A stretch of DNA of 64,000 nucleotides from Bacteroidota bacterium (lineage in GTDB: Bacteria; Bacteroidota; Bacteroidia; Bacteroidales; DTGW01): positions 1 to 64,000 of the forward strand of contig JAKPGM010000038.1 of assembly GCA_029550865.1 (NCBI GenBank). Direction: 5' to 3'. Within the stretch, counting starts at the first letter, position 1; each line of letters begins with the position of its first letter. Below, one piece after another: positions 45,701 to 53,693 of this stretch. The translations under genes and the position numbers were made by a program. The notes beneath the pieces were generated by a model that saw only the letters and a program-made list of their open reading frames with translations, was not told the DNA's origin and did no database searches.

Positions 45701-45975
45701 ATCGGATTACCAAGGAGCTTATCAACAACACCCTTAAACATGCTGAGGCTAACCATATCGAACTAAAAATCATTGAAAATAATAACGTCCTGAGCTATTA
45801 TTATCGCGATGATGGGAAAGGTTTTGAGATGAAAGATACCCTGGAGACCAAGAGCGGCAGCATTGGATTGCTAAACATTGTAAGCCGTGTTAAAACTATC
45901 AATGGAAAATATCATATCGATAGCGCACCTAACAAAGGTTTTACTTTTGAACTCGAAGTTCCATTAAAAAATTAA
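42718..45975 (+). CDS. REC-PAS-GAF-PAS sensor kinase with HisKA_3 (NarX-type) core
   Basis: This 1085-residue protein starts with a receiver domain (1-120; ILYVDDEQEN, Asp in VVISDNKMPDM, FITKPWNKNEL). A coiled coil (about 140-215), PAS (220-340), GAF-like (340-500) and three further PAS domains (about 505-620, 625-745, 755-875) follow. The catalytic end is of the NarX/DesK class: HisKA_3 with phosphoacceptor in AGNLHDEVGPLLSSLK (about residue 896) and a HATPase with KELINNTLKHA, YRDDGKGFEM and a degenerate SGSIGLLNIV G2. Such kinases normally pair with a NarL/LuxR-type regulator, but none is present in the window. The ATG is three bases after the preceding stop. Confidence 0.93.
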   Translation: MLDKSEKTILYVDDEQENLDGFRFNFRKDYVIYTAQNTLEAFNIIRNAPIKVVISDNKMPDMLGTEFFEVLAVSNPDIIRILVTAYADTEAAMQAINKGQVYRFITKPWNKNELQNAIENAFEAYQLKQQNQQLIENLTKKNFELEDLSFRLMVEVSEHRKVEEELFVYKNHLEQLVAKRTEEIEQINKELSRYKDELEELVKERSAQLIESEQRLRTISDNLPGGAIFRGFTKPDDTDYLVYTSANIHAITGITRDDMLSSIGIFFNQVYPDDIPRLIAARKKAIEDSKILDVEIRFYRAPDDIRWLHLRIMYKNTEDGLIWWDGYVIDVTDRKRAEHAAKSLENIINQIHEGISAHTGEKLIETVAMKLFEVLQPDQLFIGQPLTGRQAIRTTIFIEHNNIKKNITFSAKNTPCSLVLKKDKIIYSSGVHEHFSGLDTLTHSKAEAYVGIPLINSSGNCIGLIAAIYFRPLGEGQRVAQILEIFSARITAELERIQYEEAIKLYSDVAENMQVALNVFQLQGKNLILVKANPAAARIINATLEGMVGKKFEEIYPQLQGYQLEEVLTRVVRTGKAYANEEFKYFADDGKVFFYSFKAFPLPNNCVGVLFEDITRKKLAEQAIKENEERYKALFEKSPNGIHLISTSGAMAGKIVSVNPLVTRMLGYTANDIVGQPLEHFMVGLDSDFRKQTLEKLMAGQTVIFETTFIRKDGNRFPVEITQSTLSLGNEIYILGIVRDITELKNAQKQLQENIHFLTTLLETIPLPVVYKDKNRRFLGCNTEFEQLIGRKREELMGKTVFDIYPYEFAKRYDEADRLLLENGVTQKFEEQIVDAKGNVRDIILTKAAFTDVNNEIAGFILILFDITERKNYEIRLLETIITTEEKERERFAGNLHDEVGPLLSSLKMYLSLLAESEDKKKKDYILKQVQHLIKEAIQTVREISNDLSPHILNNYGCIAAINSYIALKSDFIKIDFQQNIENKRFGAHLETIIYRITKELINNTLKHAEANHIELKIIENNNVLSYYYRDDGKGFEMKDTLETKSGSIGLLNIVSRVKTINGKYHIDSAPNKGFTFELEVPLKN

Positions 45976-46107
45976 AAAGAAATTTTATTTATATTTGGAC
46001 AAAATAAGATATTGGGTTTAATTTTAAGACGAAAAATCAGCAAATAGCAATTTATGATATAATTTCTCAATAATTGAGGATAAGCAATTACGAATTTGAT
46101 AAAAAAA

Positions 46108-46962
46108 ATGGAAATGAGATACTCAGAAAAAGAGGGAAACAAAATTATTGTTCCCTGGGATTTTTCGCCTGTTGCTGGTTATACACTCGAACATGCCGAG
46201 CGGATAGCCCGTATCACCGATAAGGCTATCGAGCTATTGCATATAGTAAAAAACGAGTCAGAGATTCCTAACAAAGAGAAAGAACTGGAAGCTATTGCCG
46301 AAGAAGCATTTGCAAAATATGGGATTCGCCCCGAAACCAAAGTCATGGAAGGTTCAATTTTTACGACTATATCAAATTATGCTTCCGATACCAAGGCTAA
46401 TATGGTTATTATGGGAACCCATGGCATAAAGGGTTTGCAAAAAATTACGGGCAGCTATGCTTTTAAGGTACTGCTGGGGTCAAAAGTGCCTTTTGTGGTA
46501 GTTCAAGCACCGCCAGGAAGCGAGGAAAAGCTTTCGAATATTGTATTTCCCATAGATTTCAGAAGTGAAAACAAAGAAAAACTCTATTGGGCAATCTATC
46601 TGGGTAAATACTTCAATTCTAAAGTACATCTTTTTAAATACCCTGTTAACGATCCTTCGCTACAGAAGAAGGTCAATATCAATCTCAATTTTGCCATTCG
46701 TTTTTTGATTCAAAACAGTCTTGATTACGAGATTCATACAGCTCCTAAGGGCGAGTTTGGCAAGGAGACCATAAAATTTGCGCAGGAAATTAATGCCGAC
46801 CTTATTTTAATTGTTACCTCGAAGAATATTAGTTTCATAGACTTTATTTTTGGTTCGCGTGAGCAATACATCATTGCCAACAGTGCAAAGATTCCTGTGA
46901 TGGTGGTCAATCCCCGGGCTAGTTTTGCCACCATGGGACAGTTTATGTATGGCAATGCCTGA
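46108..46962 (+). CDS. Universal stress protein, tandem UspA domains
   Basis: About 284 residues with two Usp domains. Domain 1 (about 10-145) starts KIIVPWDFSPVAGYTLEHA and contains ANMVIMGTHGIKGLQKITGS followed by KVPFVVVQAP, the ATP-binding loop pattern G-x2-G-x9-G(S/T) in part. Domain 2 starts NIVFPIDF and ends with KIPVMVVNP. Such proteins bind ATP or act as stress-linked regulators in the cytoplasm. I chose ATG 46108 (next ATG 46114); the frame extends to a TTG at 46096. A lone -7 box, TATATTTG, lies at 45990. It is 10 bases before radA. Confidence 0.88.
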   Translation: MEMRYSEKEGNKIIVPWDFSPVAGYTLEHAERIARITDKAIELLHIVKNESEIPNKEKELEAIAEEAFAKYGIRPETKVMEGSIFTTISNYASDTKANMVIMGTHGIKGLQKITGSYAFKVLLGSKVPFVVVQAPPGSEEKLSNIVFPIDFRSENKEKLYWAIYLGKYFNSKVHLFKYPVNDPSLQKKVNINLNFAIRFLIQNSLDYEIHTAPKGEFGKETIKFAQEINADLILIVTSKNISFIDFIFGSREQYIIANSAKIPVMVVNPRASFATMGQFMYGNA

Positions 46963-46972
46963 GATATAACCC

Positions 46973-48331
46973 ATGGCAAAAACACGCACGCGTTTTGTAT
47001 GCCAGAATTGTGGGGCCGAATCGGCTAAATGGATAGGTCGTTGTCCTTCCTGCAACGAATGGAATACCTATGTAGAGGAAGTCATTAGCACGCAACCCGA
47101 ACGGCAGGTACCCACAAACGCAATTCGTGCTTCTCAGGTTATTGCGCTGGCTTCGGTTGCAGAACGAGATTTTAGTCGTATCGATACTGGGGTTGGCGAA
47201 ATAAATAGGGTGCTGGGGGGAGGATTGGTATTGGGTTCGGTTATTCTTCTGGGAGGCGAGCCGGGAATCGGGAAGTCAACCCTGGCATTGCAGGTGGCTT
47301 TAGGGTTAAGCAACTTAAAAACTTTATATATCTCGGGCGAGGAAAGCGCCTCGCAGGTAAAGCTTCGTGCTCAACGCCTGGGCAAAATTCACGACAACCT
47401 TCTCATACTTTGTGAAACAAATATCGATGCCATATACGCTGCCATTGAGCACGAACAGCCCCAATTGGTTGTGGTTGATTCAATACAAACGCTCTATGCC
47501 GAATACATTGAATCGTCTCCCGGCAGTGTTAGTCAAATCAGAGAATGTACTTCACGTCTTATGCGGTTGGCCAAAAATAGGGCTATCCCGGTTTTCATGA
47601 TCGGACATATTGTAAAGGATGGTAGCCTGGCAGGTCCAAAAACGCTCGAGCACATGGTTGATACCGTGCTCCAATTTGAAGGCGATCGGCAATATCTTTT
47701 TCGCATTCTTCGTACCACAAAGAATCGATTTGGTTCCACCTCCGAGATTGGTATTTTTGAAATGCAGGGAACAGGATTAGTAGAGGTGCCAAACCCTTCG
47801 GAGATTTTTCTGTCACATAGTCAGGAAAACCTTAGTGGCATTGCGGTAGCAGCTACTATTAATGGCAACCGCCCCTACCTGATTGAATTACAGTCGTTGG
47901 TAAGTTCGGCCGTTTATGGCACCCCCCAGCGGTCATCGATAGGGTTCGATTTGCGGCGGTTGAATATGTTACTTGCTGTGCTCGAGAAAAGGGCAGGTTT
48001 TCGCCTGGCTGTTAAAGATGTATTTCTTAATGTAGCGGGTGGCCTTAAAATCGAAGAACCTTCGGTTGATCTGGCGGTGGCAGCTGCTATCCTTTCGTCG
48101 AATGCCGATATTGCAATCGATAAAAAAACATGCATGGCTGGAGAAATTAGTCTTTCCGGCGAAATACGACCAGTCTATCGTGTCGACCAACGTGTAGCGG
48201 AAGCTACTAAATTAGGGTTTCAACAAATGATTCTACCCCTTGCCAATAAAAAGGCTATTAAGTATGCAGGCGAAATGGAAATACGCTACATCAGTAAAAT
48301 TGAACAGTTGCCTAAAGTGTTGTTTGGATAG
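46973..48331 (+). CDS. radA: DNA repair protein RadA
   Basis: The 452-residue protein has all RadA landmarks: an N-terminal four-cysteine zinc finger (CQNCGAESAKWIGRCPSC), a RecA-like ATPase with Walker A GGEPGIGKST (about residue 97), the RadA-specific KNRFG motif (about residue 250) and a C-terminal Lon-protease-like domain with GGLKIEEPSVDLAVAAA and SGEIRPV. It is a branch-migrating helicase-type ATPase that processes recombination intermediates. It sits between the Usp gene and the M14 peptidase with 8-10 base gaps, suggesting one transcript. Confidence 0.97.
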   Translation: MAKTRTRFVCQNCGAESAKWIGRCPSCNEWNTYVEEVISTQPERQVPTNAIRASQVIALASVAERDFSRIDTGVGEINRVLGGGLVLGSVILLGGEPGIGKSTLALQVALGLSNLKTLYISGEESASQVKLRAQRLGKIHDNLLILCETNIDAIYAAIEHEQPQLVVVDSIQTLYAEYIESSPGSVSQIRECTSRLMRLAKNRAIPVFMIGHIVKDGSLAGPKTLEHMVDTVLQFEGDRQYLFRILRTTKNRFGSTSEIGIFEMQGTGLVEVPNPSEIFLSHSQENLSGIAVAATINGNRPYLIELQSLVSSAVYGTPQRSSIGFDLRRLNMLLAVLEKRAGFRLAVKDVFLNVAGGLKIEEPSVDLAVAAAILSSNADIAIDKKTCMAGEISLSGEIRPVYRVDQRVAEATKLGFQQMILPLANKKAIKYAGEMEIRYISKIEQLPKVLFG

Positions 48332-48339
48332 CCTGGGAC

Positions 48340-49974
48340 ATGAAAAAACTGCTACTATTGCTTGGAATTATTTGCTTTAAGTTGAGTCCCATTTTTGCCG
48401 GGGAGGTTGATACCATTCTTCAACAAAGGGGCGAACTGCATATTAAATTTGCTGTCCCATCAGCCTATTCGATGGAACAGCTTTCGCAAATAATGTCAAT
48501 TGCGCGTTTTCGCGACGACACGGTTGAAGCTTTTCTTAATCGTTCGCAGTGGGAGAACTTTAAGAAATTACAAATACCCTATTCTATTGTTTATCAGCAG
48601 AAAAGAACAAAATCCTGGGGTGGTTACCTGCAGTCATATCCCTCGGAGAAAGCGTATGAACAGGTCATGCAAAGATTTCAAAACGACTACCCGGCACTAT
48701 GTTACCTTTACGAAGTGGGACGCAGCGTTAAAAATCGTCCTTTGTTATTTGCACGCATTAATTCCGATACATCTGTTGCTAAGCCCTCTATCATGCTTAC
48801 CTCGAGTATGCATGGGAATGAAACGGGGGGAATGATACTCATGCTGCGCCTTATCGATTACTTGCTTACTCACAGGCAAGACAATGCGCAGGTGAAATAT
48901 TTGACCGATAGCCTTGATATATGGATAAATCCTTTATCCAACCCCGATGGAATGTATTTCGATAGTACCGATATTTATCAGGCTACTCGATTCAATGCCA
49001 ATGGGGTAGACCTGAATCGTAACTTTCCCGATCCGGTTAAGGGATCCCATCCCGATGGTATGGCATATCAACCCGAAACATGGGCTATGATGCAATTATT
49101 GAAACGCTATCATTTTGTTATGTCGGCCAATTTTCATTCGGGCGAAGAGGTAGTGAATTATCCCTGGGATTCAAAGCCTACTTTTCACCCCGACAATGAT
49201 TGGTTCAGGATGCTGGCCCAAACATATGCCGATTCGGCTATTCGGTATGGTACCAATGGATACTTTATGACATATATTGGGAACAGCAATATTGCCGGTA
49301 TTACCAACGGATATGCCTGGTATCCTGTATTTGGCGGACGACAGGATTATGTTACCTACTTTATGCGGGGACGCGAAGTTACTATTGAAATAGATAAAGA
49401 TTTTATTACACCTGAGACCAAACTTGATCAACTGTGGCAGGCTAATTATCGCTCACTATTAGCGTGGATGTCTTTTGCTCTTCAGGGCGTAAGGGGAATC
49501 GTTACCGATAGCCTTACTGGGAAACCTATTGCTGCTTATATAGCAGTTACCGGGCATGATGAAGCAAGTGCTATGATTACATCCGATTCGGCAAGGGGTG
49601 TTTTTTTCCGTTTACTTTTGCCTGGTAACTATTCTTTTAGCATTACTTGCCCTGGTTATCGGACGCGTACTTTTGAATCAATTAAAGTATGTTCAGGCAC
49701 CTATACCTATTTAAACGTATCGCTTATTCCCGAAGGGAATACTTCAATTTCCCGGGTGGAGATCTTCCCTAATCCTGTTCGCGATAGGTTATACATTCGG
49801 CTTGATGATGATAAATGGGATTATGCAGTGATAAATGGACAAGGCAAGGTATTGATTCAAGGTGTTTCACCATGCGAGCACTTGAATGTTTCCCATCTAT
49901 CCCCTGGTGTGTACATTTTGCGTATCAAAGGGGGAAACACAGAGTCAAGATATAGGTTTATGAAGCTTCCTTAA
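48340..49974 (+). CDS. T9SS-exported M14-family zinc carboxypeptidase
   Basis: The 544-residue product has a signal peptide (MKKLLLLLGIICFKLSPIFAG), a propeptide-like region, and an M14 catalytic domain. Zinc ligands are the HxxE pair in SSMHGNETGG (about residues 159 and 162) and the later His in SANFHSGEEV (about 264); the catalytic Glu is in REVTIEIDKD (about 349). Substrate residues sit in NPLSNPDGM and GVDLNRNFPDP. A carboxypeptidase-regulatory-like beta domain (about 385-465) follows, then a type A T9SS sorting domain with VEIFPNPVRDRLYI and LSPGVYILRIKGG. It should remove C-terminal residues from peptides at the cell surface. The stop codon overlaps the convergent pseudouridine synthase stop within TTAA. 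Confidence 0.93.
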   Translation: MKKLLLLLGIICFKLSPIFAGEVDTILQQRGELHIKFAVPSAYSMEQLSQIMSIARFRDDTVEAFLNRSQWENFKKLQIPYSIVYQQKRTKSWGGYLQSYPSEKAYEQVMQRFQNDYPALCYLYEVGRSVKNRPLLFARINSDTSVAKPSIMLTSSMHGNETGGMILMLRLIDYLLTHRQDNAQVKYLTDSLDIWINPLSNPDGMYFDSTDIYQATRFNANGVDLNRNFPDPVKGSHPDGMAYQPETWAMMQLLKRYHFVMSANFHSGEEVVNYPWDSKPTFHPDNDWFRMLAQTYADSAIRYGTNGYFMTYIGNSNIAGITNGYAWYPVFGGRQDYVTYFMRGREVTIEIDKDFITPETKLDQLWQANYRSLLAWMSFALQGVRGIVTDSLTGKPIAAYIAVTGHDEASAMITSDSARGVFFRLLLPGNYSFSITCPGYRTRTFESIKVCSGTYTYLNVSLIPEGNTSISRVEIFPNPVRDRLYIRLDDDKWDYAVINGQGKVLIQGVSPCEHLNVSHLSPGVYILRIKGGNTESRYRFMKLP

Positions 49975-50564
49975 AGGTTGAGTAGTTTGCGAATTTTTTC
50001 TGCCTCAATACTTTTCACTTGACCGGGCAAAAGGTTTCCCAGTTCAATATTGCCAATAGCAATACGAACAAGTCTTAGGGTCGGGAAACCTACTGCTGCT
50101 GTCATACGGCGAACCTGCCGGTTTTTGCCTTCCCAGAGGGTCACTTTAATCCATGAGGTAGGAATATTTTTACGATAGCGAATTGGAGGTATCCGTGGGG
50201 GTAGCTCGGGTTCGGCGGTGAGTATTTCAACTTTTGCAGGTTTGGTAAGATATCTTTTACCTTTAAGATTGATGATAACTCCTTTTTCAAGTTCTTTTTG
50301 TGCTTTCTCCGAAAAAATGCCTTCCACCTGAACCAGGTATGTACGGGGGTGAGGATGTTTTTCATCAAATAGTAAACCGATTATGCGCTTGTCGTTTGTT
50401 AATAACAATAAGCCTTCACTATCAGCATCGAGTCGGCCAACAGGATATACATCAGGTGGAAAGTGATAGTCCAGCTGCGACAAACCCACTTGTCCTTCAC
50501 CAGCTGTGAACTGACTTAGCATCAGGTAGGGTTTATACACGATAAAATATTGGAGGGAAGCCAT
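49971..50564 (-). CDS. rRNA pseudouridine synthase (RsuA/RluB/RluE family)
   Basis: The 197-residue enzyme lacks an S4 domain, like RluE. It begins directly with the catalytic fold FIVYKPYLMLSQFT, has the catalytic Asp in PVGRLDADSEGLLLLTND, and the family motif WEGKNRQVRRMTAAVGFPTLRLVR. It isomerises a specific uridine in 23S or 16S rRNA; sequence suggests the RluE class (23S U2457 in E. coli) but I would not fix the position. It lies three bases downstream of the Nfu gene on the same strand. Confidence 0.9.
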   Translation of the reverse strand: MASLQYFIVYKPYLMLSQFTAGEGQVGLSQLDYHFPPDVYPVGRLDADSEGLLLLTNDKRIIGLLFDEKHPHPRTYLVQVEGIFSEKAQKELEKGVIINLKGKRYLTKPAKVEILTAEPELPPRIPPIRYRKNIPTSWIKVTLWEGKNRQVRRMTAAVGFPTLRLVRIAIGNIELGNLLPGQVKSIEAEKIRKLLNL

Positions 50565-50567
50565 AGA

Positions 50568-50813
50568 TTATTCCGTCCGAACTACAACCGATTGTATTTC
50601 GGGTACCTCCTGCATGATGGTTTGTTCAACGCCCAGCTTTAAGGTAAATTTGCTAAAAGGACAATGTTCACAGGCGCCTATAAGATCCACTATCAGCACA
50701 TTGTCGTGGGTCAGCTCAACAAATTTTACATCCCCACCATCGGCTTGTAGATAAGGTCGGATCTTATCAAGAGCATTCTCAGCACGCTGTATTATTTCAT
50801 CTTTATTGCTCAA
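50568..50813 (-). CDS. NifU C-terminal-domain Fe-S scaffold protein
   Basis: The 81-residue protein is a stand-alone Nfu domain. It has the typical IRPYLQADGGDVKFVEL opening and the cluster-binding CxxC in GACEHCPFSKFTLK, then EVPEIQSV near the end. Such proteins carry and transfer Fe-S clusters to client enzymes such as the Fe-S fumarase in this window. It is the first gene of a two-gene unit with the pseudouridine synthase; a -7-like TACCTTTG (minus strand, 50847-50840) lies 27 bases upstream. Confidence 0.93.
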   Translation of the reverse strand: MSNKDEIIQRAENALDKIRPYLQADGGDVKFVELTHDNVLIVDLIGACEHCPFSKFTLKLGVEQTIMQEVPEIQSVVVRTE

Positions 50814-50864
50814 GGAAATCTGTTTTTAGATATTAACAACAAAGGTAACGAAAAGTTTTTTACG

Positions 50865-52826
50865 TTAATTCTTTTCTACACGGCTGAAGGGCACTTGCAT
50901 TTTGGCTTTTTTATCGACATCCAGTACTCGGTAAATGGAGTTGTGACTTTTGAAATCGGGGACTATTTCCTTCATCATAGCAACGATTTCCATTTTGTCG
51001 CCCGTTTCTGCCAAATTGATTAAACGATTTACCTTTTGTACCACAACCTCAAAGGGATCGGGGATAACTTTGGCTATCATAATTTTAGGGTGGTAGGTTG
51101 GGATTGTATTTTCTTCTTTAGCGAGCAGTTCTTCGTATAGTTTTTCCCCTGGACGTAACCCGGTAAATTTAATTTCGATGTCTTTTCCAGGAATAAGGCC
51201 TGCCAGGCGAATCATATTTTTAGCCAGGTCGACAATTTTAACCGATTTACCCATGTCGAAGATAAATATTTCACCTCCCTTACCCATGGCACTTGCTTCG
51301 AGAACCAGTTGACATGCCTCGGGGATAGTCATAAAATAGCGTGTAACCTCGGGGTCGGTAACGGTAACAGGCCCACCGTTTTCAATTTGTTTTTTGAATA
51401 GCGGGATAACTGAACCGTTTGAGCCCAGGACATTCCCAAAACGTGTAGTAATGAAACTGGTTACGCCGAATTCATTGAGCGACTGGCAGTACATTTCGGC
51501 AATTCGCTTGGAAGCCCCCATCACATTAGTAGGATTTACGGCCTTGTCGGTCGAAATCATAACAAACTTTGAAACTTTAAATTTAATGGCCATGTCAGCC
51601 AGCAGTTTAGTGCCATAGATATTGTTTCGTACAGCTTCAGCGGGGTGGCGTTCCATCATGGGTACATGCTTGTAAGCAGCTGCATGATAGATTACGTCGA
51701 TGTGATTGTTCTCGAAAATATGTTTTAGCTTAGTGGGATTGGTAATGTCACCGAGGATATATTCAATTTTGAACTCGGGTGCTTTTTCGTTCAATTCCAG
51801 TTCGAGATTATGTAGTGGGGTTTCGCCCTGGTCGAGCAGGATAACTTTATATGGGCTAAAATTACAGATTTGACGAACAATTTCACTACCAATCGAACCC
51901 GCTGCCCCGGTAATTAGTATGGTTTTATTGCTAAGCTGCTTTTGTATTTCAGATACATCGAGGGTAATAGGCTCACGTTCGAGCAAGTCTTCTATGCGTA
52001 TGTTACGTATTTTGCGTAAATCAACACCACCATTTAACCAGCTTTTTACGTCGCTCACCGACATCACTTTTACGCCCTGCTTAAGACATTTCTCAATGAC
52101 AAGATTTTTTAGTGCAGAAGAAATTTGCGTTCGAGCAATAATAAGTGCTTTTACGCCATATTTTTTAATAACAAAATCGAGCTTTTTGTAATGAAAAATA
52201 TCAACTCCCTCCAGTTTTTTGTTTTGGGTGTGTTCGCCCGTATCAATGAATGCGACAAATTTATAAGAGGAGTCAGGATCTAAATCTAAAGCACGCTTTA
52301 CAGAAACAGCTAATTCCTCAGTGCCAAAAATAATTGTATTTGTTTTTCCATTTGTATTCGAATGCCATTCGCTGTAGAGTAGTTTGACGAGCATTCGGGT
52401 AAAAATCAAAGCAGAGGTAGTAATGAAAAAATCAATCACTAAGACCGATAATCGAGTGTAGTAATATTTATCGCTCGAAAGCAAATAATAAAGGCCATCC
52501 AGGCAAGCTAATATAAGAGAAGCAACGAGTGTGGCACTTACAATTCGAAATAAATCGCGTATCGATGTGTATCGTATGATGTTGGTGTGCAATCGAATGA
52601 AATAGAAGATTAGCGATTTAACCAAAACAACGATGGTTGATACTACCAAAATCTTTTTGAAATTTTCGGCAGGTATTTCAAAATTATATCGCAAAGCAAA
52701 AGCCAGCAAAATGGAGAAGATAACGATGGCGAGATCTACACAAAAGACCATCCACGAAGGGGCAACTCGCGCAGCGAATTTTGCCCTCAGCCCCATCATA
52801 TATTCCATAAATAGATATTGATTCAT
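50865..52826 (-). CDS. CapD/FlaA1-like membrane nucleotide-sugar 4,6-dehydratase
   Basis: This 653-residue inner-membrane protein has four hydrophobic helices in residues about 20-140 (first WMVFCVDLAIVIFSILLAFA), a CoA-binding-like domain (about 150-270), and a C-terminal SDR domain. The dinucleotide site is TGAAGSIGSEI. The catalytic region contains MISTDKAVNPTNVMGASKR, in which the usual Tyr of YxxxK is Met, as in the WbpM/FlaA1/CapD subfamily. These enzymes make 4-keto-6-deoxy sugars from UDP-GlcNAc for O-antigen or capsule. It is separate from the polysaccharide cluster at 55-61 kb but functionally related. Confidence 0.92.
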   Translation of the reverse strand: MNQYLFMEYMMGLRAKFAARVAPSWMVFCVDLAIVIFSILLAFALRYNFEIPAENFKKILVVSTIVVLVKSLIFYFIRLHTNIIRYTSIRDLFRIVSATLVASLILACLDGLYYLLSSDKYYYTRLSVLVIDFFITTSALIFTRMLVKLLYSEWHSNTNGKTNTIIFGTEELAVSVKRALDLDPDSSYKFVAFIDTGEHTQNKKLEGVDIFHYKKLDFVIKKYGVKALIIARTQISSALKNLVIEKCLKQGVKVMSVSDVKSWLNGGVDLRKIRNIRIEDLLEREPITLDVSEIQKQLSNKTILITGAAGSIGSEIVRQICNFSPYKVILLDQGETPLHNLELELNEKAPEFKIEYILGDITNPTKLKHIFENNHIDVIYHAAAYKHVPMMERHPAEAVRNNIYGTKLLADMAIKFKVSKFVMISTDKAVNPTNVMGASKRIAEMYCQSLNEFGVTSFITTRFGNVLGSNGSVIPLFKKQIENGGPVTVTDPEVTRYFMTIPEACQLVLEASAMGKGGEIFIFDMGKSVKIVDLAKNMIRLAGLIPGKDIEIKFTGLRPGEKLYEELLAKEENTIPTYHPKIMIAKVIPDPFEVVVQKVNRLINLAETGDKMEIVAMMKEIVPDFKSHNSIYRVLDVDKKAKMQVPFSRVEKN

Positions 52827-53004
52827 GGAGTTAGCAGTGTTTTTAGTAAAGTTATCAAAAATATTTTAGAAATGCACAGAATTAATACAGCATTATTAAA
52901 TGTCAATTTTGTCCCAAAAGTTTCACCTTAATTATGTTTTCTCATTGAGAGGCTCGAATAATTTAACATTATTGGCACAGTAATGTTTGAAAACTTTGAT
53001 TTTT

Positions 53005-53604
53005 TTAAGACAAATATTGTTCCATAAGTTTTGCTACATATTTTCCAATGATGTCGAATTCGAGATTAACGATTGAGCCTTTTGTTATCTGGTGAAAATT
53101 TGTGTGGTGATAGGTGTAAGGGATAATTGCCACCTGAAAGGAGTCATGCTGAGAATTAACGATGGTAAGACTTACGCCATTTACTGCAATACTTCCTTTT
53201 TCGACGGTAATATTTTTAAGGGATGGGTCATAACGAAAAGTATAGTACCAACTCCCCCCGGCTTCGATAACTTCGATGCATTCGCCAGTTTGATCTACGT
53301 GACCCTGCACGATGTGACCGTCGATGCGGCCATTTATAAGCATACTGCGCTCAAGATTAACTTTGTCGCCAGGCTTTAATAAGCCGAGGTTTGACTTCAA
53401 TAGGGTTTCTTTAACAGCTGTTACCGTATACGTTTTTTCATCCCTGTTGATATTCACAACAGTTAAGCAAACCCCATTATGGGCAATACTTTGGTCGATA
53501 TGTAGTTGGTCTACAAATGAACAGGTAAGGGTAATGTGTAGATTCTCCTCCTCGCGTTCCAACCTTTTTACAACTGCAGCTTCTTCGACTATTCCCGAGA
53601 ACAT
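53005..53604 (-). CDS. ribE: Riboflavin synthase alpha chain
   Basis: Using ATG 53604 gives 199 residues starting MFSGIVEEAA, the invariant N-terminus of riboflavin synthase; 28 further open codons upstream overlap the pgk promoter and are rejected. Two lumazine-binding repeats are visible, with AHNGVCLTVV in the first and AVNGVSLTIV in the second, and GHIVQGHVDQTG at the end of the first. The enzyme dismutates two 6,7-dimethyl-8-ribityllumazine molecules to riboflavin. It is divergent from pgk; no other rib genes are near. A -7-like TACTTTTG (minus, 53652-53645) lies upstream. Confidence 0.96.
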   Translation of the reverse strand: MFSGIVEEAAVVKRLEREEENLHITLTCSFVDQLHIDQSIAHNGVCLTVVNINRDEKTYTVTAVKETLLKSNLGLLKPGDKVNLERSMLINGRIDGHIVQGHVDQTGECIEVIEAGGSWYYTFRYDPSLKNITVEKGSIAVNGVSLTIVNSQHDSFQVAIIPYTYHHTNFHQITKGSIVNLEFDIIGKYVAKLMEQYLS

Positions 53605-53639
53605 AAGATAAATGTCTTTTAGCAGAAAAAAAAACTTTA

Positions 53640-53669
53640 TTGGGCAAAAGTAATTAATTCTTATCTTTG
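53640..53669 (+). promoter_or_regulatory. Promoter for pgk
   Basis: TTG (53640-53642), a 19-base spacer and TATCTTTG (53662-53669) form a -33/-7 pair. The -7 box ends 24 bases before the pgk ATG. It lies within the region shared with the divergent ribE gene. Confidence 0.7.
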
Positions 53670-53693
53670 TGTGTTCATAAAATAACAAAAATT

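Noticed and set aside
53605..53693. Overlapping N-terminal extensions of ribE and pgk
   Set aside because: Both extensions run through the shared promoter region, and both families have conserved N-termini at the later ATG codons.
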